In this document: positions 57,623 through 64,000 of the stretch, in pieces
Position numbering within the stretch: the stretch's first letter is position 1
How the letters are laid out: each line of letters starts with the position of its first letter
Source: Lotus japonicus
Taxonomy: Eukaryota > Streptophyta > Magnoliopsida > Fabales > Fabaceae
Direction: 5' to 3'
Length of the DNA: 64,000 nt
NCBI RefSeq assembly: GCF_012489685.1
Contig: NC_080042.1
Coordinates: 7,070,501 to 7,134,500 of the forward strand
Notes under the pieces: model-generated
Database searches by the model: none
What the model saw: only the letters and a program-made list of their open reading frames with translations
Told to the model about the DNA's origin: nothing
Translations under genes and position numbers: made by a program

Positions 57623-59465
57623 CCTTCCAAATTTACCTTACGACAGCTTAGTGCTCTCCTCCATTTGAAACTCCAAATCTTTGAGGTACCACACCAACCT
57701 CCCATTTCATTTATGAAACAGTTCTTCTGAACCTAAAGATGATAAAGCTTCTTGAAGCTGGTCTTAAGGGGCTCACTACCTAACCATGAATCTTTCCAGA
57801 ATTTAGTACACTCACCTTCCCCAATCCGTCGCTGCATTCCATCTCTAAACCAATTCCCCCCCAATTCGTCAAAGCAAACAGAAAATAAGTCTTTCCACCA
57901 TACTGAATCTTTGGTCCTTACATCCAATTCTCCTTGTGTAGTTCTGTCTCCATATTTAGCCCAGATTATTCTACTGCACAGTCCTGATTTATCATTCAAC
58001 AGTTTCCACCGCCACTTACCCAATAATGCTCTATTAAAAGTATCCCAATTTTTAATCCCCAATCCACCATCAAGCTTAGATATGCAGATATCCTCCCATT
58101 TAATCCAAGAAATTTTACGTGAATCATCATCAACGCCTCCCCATAGAAACCTTCTCATGAGCCTAGTTGCCTCCTTGACAACTCCTTTAGGAATCCGAAA
58201 AAAGGACAAGAAAAATAGAGGTAGAGCTGAAAGGATACTTTGAACAAGACAGATCCTGCCCCCAAATGACAATGTTTTCTGTTTCCATGCCGAGAACCTG
58301 TTTTTGATTTTGCGAATTACAGGTTGCCACAGAGCACATCTTCTCGGATTGCCACCAATAGGGATTCCTAAGTATGTGAAAGGCAAAGTCATGGTCTTAC
58401 AATTCAACATAGATGCATAAAGTAAGGCCTGATTCTCCCCAACTTCAACCCCCATGCAACTGCTTTTTGAAAAATTAATTTTCAAAAAACCAGATACAAG
58501 TTCATAGCATCGGAGGATGCATTTTAGAGTCAATACATTTTCGGCAGAAGCCTCCCCAATAACCAAGGTGTCGTCCGCAAATAGAAGCATGGCCACTTCG
58601 ATCTCATCCTCTTTGCCCAACTTATACCCCTTAAATCTACCCAACGCCAATGCACTCCTCTTCAGACCACTTAAACCTTCTGCAACAATTAAAAATAAAA
58701 AGGGACCTATCGGGTCGCCTTGCCTCACCCCCTTTTCCCATAGCAAACTCAGTAGTAGGACTTCCATTTACCATAACGGAGACAGAAGCAGATGATATAC
58801 AATTCATGATCCAATTAATCCACTTTTCACAAAAGTTCATTCTGAACATCATGTACCTCAAAAAGCTCCAATCCACCGTATCGTAAGCCTTTTCGAAATC
58901 AGCTTTGAACACCAAAGTCCCCTTTTTCCTCAACTTCGCATCATGGATTATTTCATTTGCTACTACAACCCCATCAAGCATACTGCGACCCCCAAGAAAG
59001 TTTGATTGATTTTCGTCAATCAAACTAACCAATACTCCTTTCAACCTGTTTGCTAGAATTTTCGAAATAATCTTATATAAACTTCCAATGAGTGAAATAG
59101 GCCGAAATTCATTTAGGTTGAGAGGGTTGTCCACCTTGGGGATGAGTGTAATAAATGACGCATTACAACCCCGCAGCCACACACCAAATTAAAAGAAATA
59201 CGTAACTGCTTTCAAAATGTCATCTTTCAACAATTCCCAAAATTCCTTAATAAATCGAAAGTTATAACCGTCGGGACCTGGACTTTTATCAGCGCCACAT
59301 TCCCAAACTGCAGATTTAATTTCCTCCAAATCCACTGCCATGCATAGCAAGCGGTTATCCTCATCTGAAACAGATTTGAATTCGATTCCATCTAACCGCG
59401 GCCTTGAAACAATCTGATTTCTAAACTTATTCCACTGCCAATGCCGCTCTCTTCTATCACCTGCT
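57623..59465 (-). pseudogene. LINE ORF2, reverse transcriptase part
   Basis: Minus strand in order: KSPGPDGYN, ITLIPK, NEFRPISLIGSLYKIISKIL, FKADFEKAYDTVDW, a frameshift near 58740 in the RQGDP region, then LLFADDTLV (RT active site FADD), TYLGIPIGGNP, and RRFLWGG with WIKWEDICISKLDGGLGIKN. An in-frame stop lies near 59188. It joins to the zf-RVT part at 39194 across the nested Tekay element. The 5' end of the LINE (endonuclease, ORF1) is missing. Confidence 0.9.
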
Positions 59466-60846
59466 AGTGGGTTTCAGGTGTTGTCGTCGTGACTCTCCAT
59501 GTTGGTCTGGTGTGGGTGTGCCTTTGGGATCCTCTCACTGTTGCTCCTCCTCTCCTCTTCACTAGTGCCGCTTGTCGCTATGATCGGGATTTTCGGCCAA
59601 GGTTTGGGGTCGCCCCGTTGATGCGGAGCAATTAGAGCTACAATATCTCCAATAGTTGGAGCACCCGAAGAAACCCCGCTGATTGACTTCAGTTTTACGT
59701 TTATTTATTTTAATTTCATATCTTAGGGCTATTTTGATTTTATTAATTTCAAATCTCAGGGCTATTTAGGATTTTAGGATTTACTATTTAATTAGGATTT
59801 GAGATTTACTATTTAATTAGGATTTACTATTTAAATTTAGGGTTTACTATTTAATTAGAATTTACTATTTAAACAGTTGTTGTTTTCTTTTATGAGAGAG
59901 TTTGAAGTTTTAGAATTTTTGGAATTAATAGAGAAGTTTTCTCTTTGTCTGTCAACCTTCGGTATTTTCCGGTATTCTCCGTGAAAATCGACGAATCTTG
60001 GCCTTTGAATTCTCGGTATACTGCGGGTATCAACGAGAGTTTGAATTTATCCTTCTACCCCCCCACGCATGCTGCATCACCCGTTCTTGCTGCAGGGGTT
60101 TGGGGTTTTTGGTCAGGGTGCTTGTGTTGGTGGATGGGTGTGTTTGGGCGGTGTTGTGCCTGATGGTGCTTCAGCCAGACTTTGTTTGGATCGAGCTTGG
60201 CAGTGTGTTATTGTGTCAGCAAGGTTGGGGTGGTTATGAAGGCAGAGGTTCTTCTCTGTTTTCCCCTTTTTGTAGGCCGCGACGATAGCCCTTCAGAAAG
60301 CGGGGTTCTTTCTAGGTTTTTTGGGCATCCCTGAGCTTTCTCTCCTTTTAATTTATTGGTGTTGGAGATCTCGCTGAGGCTACAGTCACCTTTCGGCCTC
60401 GACGCATTCTCTCCTTCCTTCTGGTGTTGATGGTTTCTTCCCTAAGGATGCCGGGCCTGGAGGTGGACAAGAGACAGTGCTGACAATCGATGTCTCTGCT
60501 TTGCTCGACTAGTCTTTGTTGTTGTCATGGCCTGTAACACACTTGCTGATTACGGAATACTGGATGGGACCCGACCTGTCGACGCTCCGTAGCAAGTCTG
60601 GTTGTGTCTTGGGTAGTTCTAGTAGTATAGTTGTAGTATTAATGAGCCAGTAATTTATTTTGGTTTTTCTTTGTCTCTTTTGGTTTTTTAGGCTTTGTTA
60701 TCAGCTCTATGGCGTACGTTGTTGGGTTCTGTTGTTGGTGTTAAAGCATACTTCTATGCTTATGGGTTTTTTAGAGGTTATTGGGAGGTTTTTGCCATAG
60801 AGGCTGAGCTTGTGGTCAAGTTTTGTTGACATGGTTACTGTACTCA
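59466..60846. other. Intergenic, no recognised gene
   Basis: Short open frames only, none with a domain. A GT-rich segment at about 60080-60850 looks like non-coding plus-sense sequence. A small hairpin AGCATA-CTTC-TATGCT is at 60746-60761. It may be LINE-derived or an old repeat; no support either way. Confidence 0.4.
59771..59874. repeat. Degenerate ~20 bp tandem repeat
   Basis: Five copies around GGATTTACTATTTAATTA, with small variations. Confidence 0.85.
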
Positions 60847-62652
60847 TGTTGAGAGGAGATGTTTCTCAACACTATCCTTATTTATATAATTATATTTATC
60901 TTTTAAAAAAATATAATATTATGTGACTAAAACACAGAGAGAAAAAATGGTATTTCAAGAATGCAACTTGTTGGTGTATGTGATTACATTTATAATATAT
61001 ACATCACTAACACCACACTCATGTCAACCACCCAATTTTTATGGGTTTCTTACTCCGGGTTGTTGAGAATTCAAGTGCGGAGTTGGAGTCCCACATTGGT
61101 TAAGTTTGGGTGAGGAGAAGACTTTATAAGAGATGTGACCCATAAACCTAATGCCTTAAGGTTTTGGAATAAGATGTGGTGTCCAAGATCTCCTTGGTGT
61201 TTCCCCTCGACCTTGCCCCGTGGGTCCTCGCCGTAACTCTCCCCAACAAGTGGTATCAGAGCCGATGGTTCGTGGGACCATGGCGGCTCCTTGTGTCGAA
61301 AGTCTTCCTAGCAGTGTGGCTAGGCGGCAGGTTCCGTTGGCTGCGAACGGCGGTGCAAGGTGGATAGTTTCCGCAGACGGGAGGACCATGGGTGATGTGG
61401 TTGAAGGACTCACACTTGAGGGGGAGATTGTTGGAATCAAGTGTGGGAGTGTTGAGAGGAGATGTTTCTCAACACTATCCTTATTTATATAATTATATTT
61501 ATCTTTTAAAAAAATATAATATTATGTGACTAAAACACAGAGAGAAAAAATGGTATTTCAAGAATGCAACTTGTTGGTGTATGTGATTACATTTATAATA
61601 TATACATCACTAACACCACACTCATGTCAACCACCCAATTTTTATGGGTTTCTTACTCCGGGTTGTTGAGAATTCAAGTGCGGAGTTGGAGTCCCACATT
61701 GGTTAAGTTTGGGTGAGGAGAAGACTTTATAAGAGATGTGACCCATAAACCTAATGCCTTAAGGTTTTGGAATAAGATGTGGTGTCCAAGATCTCCTTGG
61801 TGTTTCCCCTCGACCTTGCCCCGTGGGTCCTCGCCGTAACTCTCCCCAACAAGTGGTATCAGAGCCGATGGTTCGTGGGACCATGGCGGCTCCTTGTGTC
61901 GAAAGTCTTCCTAGCAGTGTGGCTAGGCGGCAGGTTCCGTTGGCAGCGAACGGCGGTGCAAGGTGGATAGTTTCCGCAGACGGGAGGACCATGGGTGATG
62001 TGGTTGAAGGACTCACACTTGAGGGGGAGATTGTTGGAATCAAGTGTGGGAGTGTTGAGAGGAGATGTTTCTCAACACTATCCTTATTTATATAATTATA
62101 TTTATCTTTTAAAAAAATATAATATTATGCGACTAAAACACAGAGAGAAAAAATGGTATTTCAAGAATGCAACTTGTTGGTGTATGTGATTACATTTATA
62201 ATATATACATCACTAACACCACACTCATGTCAACCACCCAATTTTTATGGGTTTCTTACTCCGGGTTGTTGAGAATTCAAGTGCGGAGTTGGAGTCCCAC
62301 ATTGGTTAAGTTTGGGTGAGGAGAAGACTTTATAAGAGATGTGACCCATAAACCTAATGCCTTAAGGTTTTGGAATAAGATGTGGTGTCCAAGATCTCCT
62401 TGGTGTTTCCCCTCGACCTTGCCCCGTGGGTCCTCGCCGTAACTCTCCCCAACAAGTGGTATCAGAGCCGATGGTTCGTGGGACCATGGCGGCTCCTTGT
62501 GTCGAAAGTCTTCCTAGCAGTGTGGCTAGGCGGCAGGTTCCGTTGGCAGCGAACGGCGGTGCAAGGTGGATAGTTTCCGCAGACGGGAGGACCATGGGTG
62601 ATGTGGTTGAAGGACTCACACTTGAGGGGGAGATTGTTGGAATCAAGTGTGG
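60847..62652 (+). repeat. 603 bp tandem array, three units, each holding a TRIM core
   Basis: Units begin at 60847, 61450 and 62053 with TGTTGAGAGGAGATG, which forms a hairpin with TCTCAACA. Each unit holds AT-rich filler, then a ~188 bp LTR (61061-61248, 61664-61851, 62267-62454), a tRNA-Met PBS (TGGTATCAGAGC at 61251, 61854, 62457), ~165 bp of internal sequence, purine tract GAGGGGGAGAT and the first 21 bp of the next LTR. The units are almost identical. Confidence 0.92.
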
Positions 62653-63187
62653 GAGTCAAGTCCCACATCGGAGAAGTCAAGGCATGAGGGAGAGTTTATA
62701 AGGAGTTGGACCCATAAACCTAATGCCTTAAGGTTTTGGGTTAAGATGTGGTGTCCAAGATCTCTTTGGTGTCTCCCCTCAGCCTTGCCCCATGGGTCCT
62801 CACTGTGACCCTCCCCAACAAGTGGTATCAGAGCCGATGGTTGATGTAGCCATGGTTACGACTCCTTGTGTCGAAAGTCTTCCTAGCAGTGTGGCTAGGC
62901 GGCGGGTTCTGTTGACGCAGTGAAGCGAACAGCGGTGCAAGAGTGGATAAGCTTCCGCGGAAGGGGGGCCATGATAATGTGGAGGTGACTCGCACTTGAG
63001 GGGGAGATTGTTGAGAATTCAAGTGCGGAGTTGGAGTCCCACATTGGTTAAGTTTGGGTGAGGAGAAGACTTTATAAGAGATGTGACCCATAAACCTAAT
63101 GTCTTAAGGTTTTGGGTTAAGATGTGGTGTTCAAGATCTCTTGGTGTCTTGCTCCTCGGCCCATTGGCTCCCCTGTCTCCCCCAACA
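62635..63187 (+). mobile_element. TRIM retrotransposon, complete
   Basis: LTRs 62635-62820 and 63009-63187, both TGTTG...CCAACA. PBS TGGTATCAGAGC at 62823-62834 and purine tract GAGGGGGAGAT before the second LTR. The internal region is ~188 bp and non-coding. LTRs this short with a tiny internal region define a TRIM. The two LTRs are of slightly different subtypes, so this copy may be a recombinant. No target duplication could be confirmed. Confidence 0.85.
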
Positions 63188-63775
63188 CGGGTGTTTCCTG
63201 GCAAATATTTTCAATGGAGAAATATATTTTTTAATTGGAGTAGGTTTTGATACCTTGACTTCTAGCTCTTTTGATTTACCTTGTCATTTCTTCTATACCT
63301 TTGTTACGTATCTGCTATGTTAGATTTTGTTTAGACTTTAGAGCTCCTTTTTACCAACCTTTAATTTATTTAATTTCTTTAATATCTCTCCATTGTGCTT
63401 TTCAAAACACAATATATATCTCTTTTTTACCAACCTTTAGGAATACTTTTTGTGCATTTTTTAGCAATCGTAATTCGTAAGCTTTGGCGTACGTGATTGA
63501 CCGGATACCACTTGTGTTCGATAACATCAGCATATGCATTATTTTCAAAACCCTTCATTTTTTAAACCACAAGGCTGACTTTTTTTTGGCTACAAAACAT
63601 AAGGCTTACTAACCTAGCGGAAAAGGGCAATGTCTTAGGTTTGAAATTTTGCATAGTTCGCAGACCTTCTTGTCATAAATATGATTTTTTTTACCATAAA
63701 AACAATAGTATCCCGGAAAAACACCTCAAAGGTAAGAGTTGAATAGTTGGTGATCAGGGACATGCACCTCATGTA
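63188..63775. other. Intergenic, nothing recognised
   Basis: AT-rich, T-runs, short open frames without domains. Confidence 0.6.
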
Positions 63776-63778
63776 TCA

Positions 63779-64000
63779 CACTACTAAAAAAACACGATTT
63801 ACCGACGGATTTTAGCGAGGAAAAAATATATGTCGCTATTAGCGACGGAATACGACGGAATCACCGATGGATCCACGTTTTGGAAATAAACTTTCAGTTT
63901 TAAGATTTAGCGACGGATTTTTCCCCTCGCTGTTTTTCCGTCGTTAATTCCCTCGCTAATTTCATTTTAATATTTTATATTGCAAAATAGCGACGGATTT
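63779..64000. mobile_element. CACTA (En/Spm) transposon end, runs off the window
   Basis: Starts CACTACTAAAAAAACACG, the CACTA terminal signature, followed by repeated subterminal motifs AGCGACGGATTT on both strands (for example 63900, 63988 and reverse forms near 63930), where the transposase would bind. The rest of the element lies beyond 64000. Confidence 0.88.

Larger units (their letters stand above)
38036..59465 (-). mobile_element. L1-type LINE, 5'-truncated, split by an 18.4 kb Tekay insertion
   Basis: The 3' part lies at 38036-39199 and the upstream part at 57618-59465. The short poly(A) is seen as T-run 38037-38044 in plus sense. RT and zf-RVT domains have stops and frameshifts. 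The GCTCG duplication (39195-39199 and 57618-57622) marks where the Tekay element entered. The 5' boundary near 59465 is where similarity to LINE RT ends. Confidence 0.85.

Noticed and set aside
59945..60288. Overlapping 72 and 96 codon frames
   Set aside because: No domain, no splice context or repeat conservation; likely chance frames in GT-rich sequence.
61156..62701. Conserved 90-94 codon frames repeated on both strands in the 603 bp units
   Set aside because: Identity reflects recent DNA duplication; frames cross LTR, PBS and internal region and have no domain.
60847..63187. Cassandra TRIM (5S rRNA-bearing LTR)
   Set aside because: A short stretch near TTAAGTTTGGGTGAGGAG vaguely recalls 5S rRNA, but I cannot find the conserved 5S internal promoter boxes.

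Overview
This is nuclear plant DNA, most likely from a papilionoid legume. The window is almost entirely transposable elements nested in one another, with one intact-looking host gene. The plant signs are type I plant O-methyltransferase exons with plant-style introns, Copia/Tat/Tekay retrotransposons, Stowaway and CACTA transposons and a TRIM. The legume suggestion is my inference from the O-methyltransferase, which reads like legume chalcone/isoflavonoid methyltransferases. There are no operons, CRISPR arrays or prokaryotic features.

Layout. 1-9808: a broken Ty1/copia element whose pol is split by a 6.6 kb insertion of three tandem ~2.08 kb LTRs joined by two ~170 bp internal regions (TSD ATAGT). 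9831-11561: the 3' end of a Tat-like element, an antisense-ORF relic plus LTR. 11875-16203: a complete young non-coding LTR element (TSD ATTCA). 16588-18137: a four-exon O-methyltransferase gene on the minus strand, with a TATA box. 18682-19155: a Copia-like relic. 19596-22735: a 3.1 kb hAT-like element (TSD GTATCTAT) carrying a solo LTR, a SINE, a Helitron 3' end and a small inverted-repeat transposon. 22752-23213 and 35994-36298: two Stowaway MITEs. 23390-25905 and 35106-37100: exon-like pieces of an unrecognised gene, split by a 9.2 kb Tat-lineage element (25911-35100, TSD ATCAC) that carries a spliced-looking antisense gene. About 36956-37643: a probable Helitron. 37803-38012: a truncated second O-methyltransferase copy. 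38036-59465: a LINE split by an 18.4 kb Tekay-type chromovirus (39200-57617, TSD GCTCG), whose 5' LTR holds an inverted solo LTR (TSD ATTAG). 60847-63187: a TRIM array. 63779-64000: the end of a CACTA transposon.

The only gene likely to serve the plant is the O-methyltransferase, probably in phenylpropanoid/flavonoid methylation. The rest is layered retrotransposition. Target-site duplications give a partial order of events: LINE, then Tekay, then inverted solo LTR; Copia, then triple-LTR array; hAT-like element and its passengers. I see no clearly new biochemical system. The most unusual items are the triple-LTR array, the Tat antisense gene with its own TATA box and candidate introns, the duplicated 3' ends shared by both Tekay LTRs with conserved exon-like pieces, and the TRIM array.
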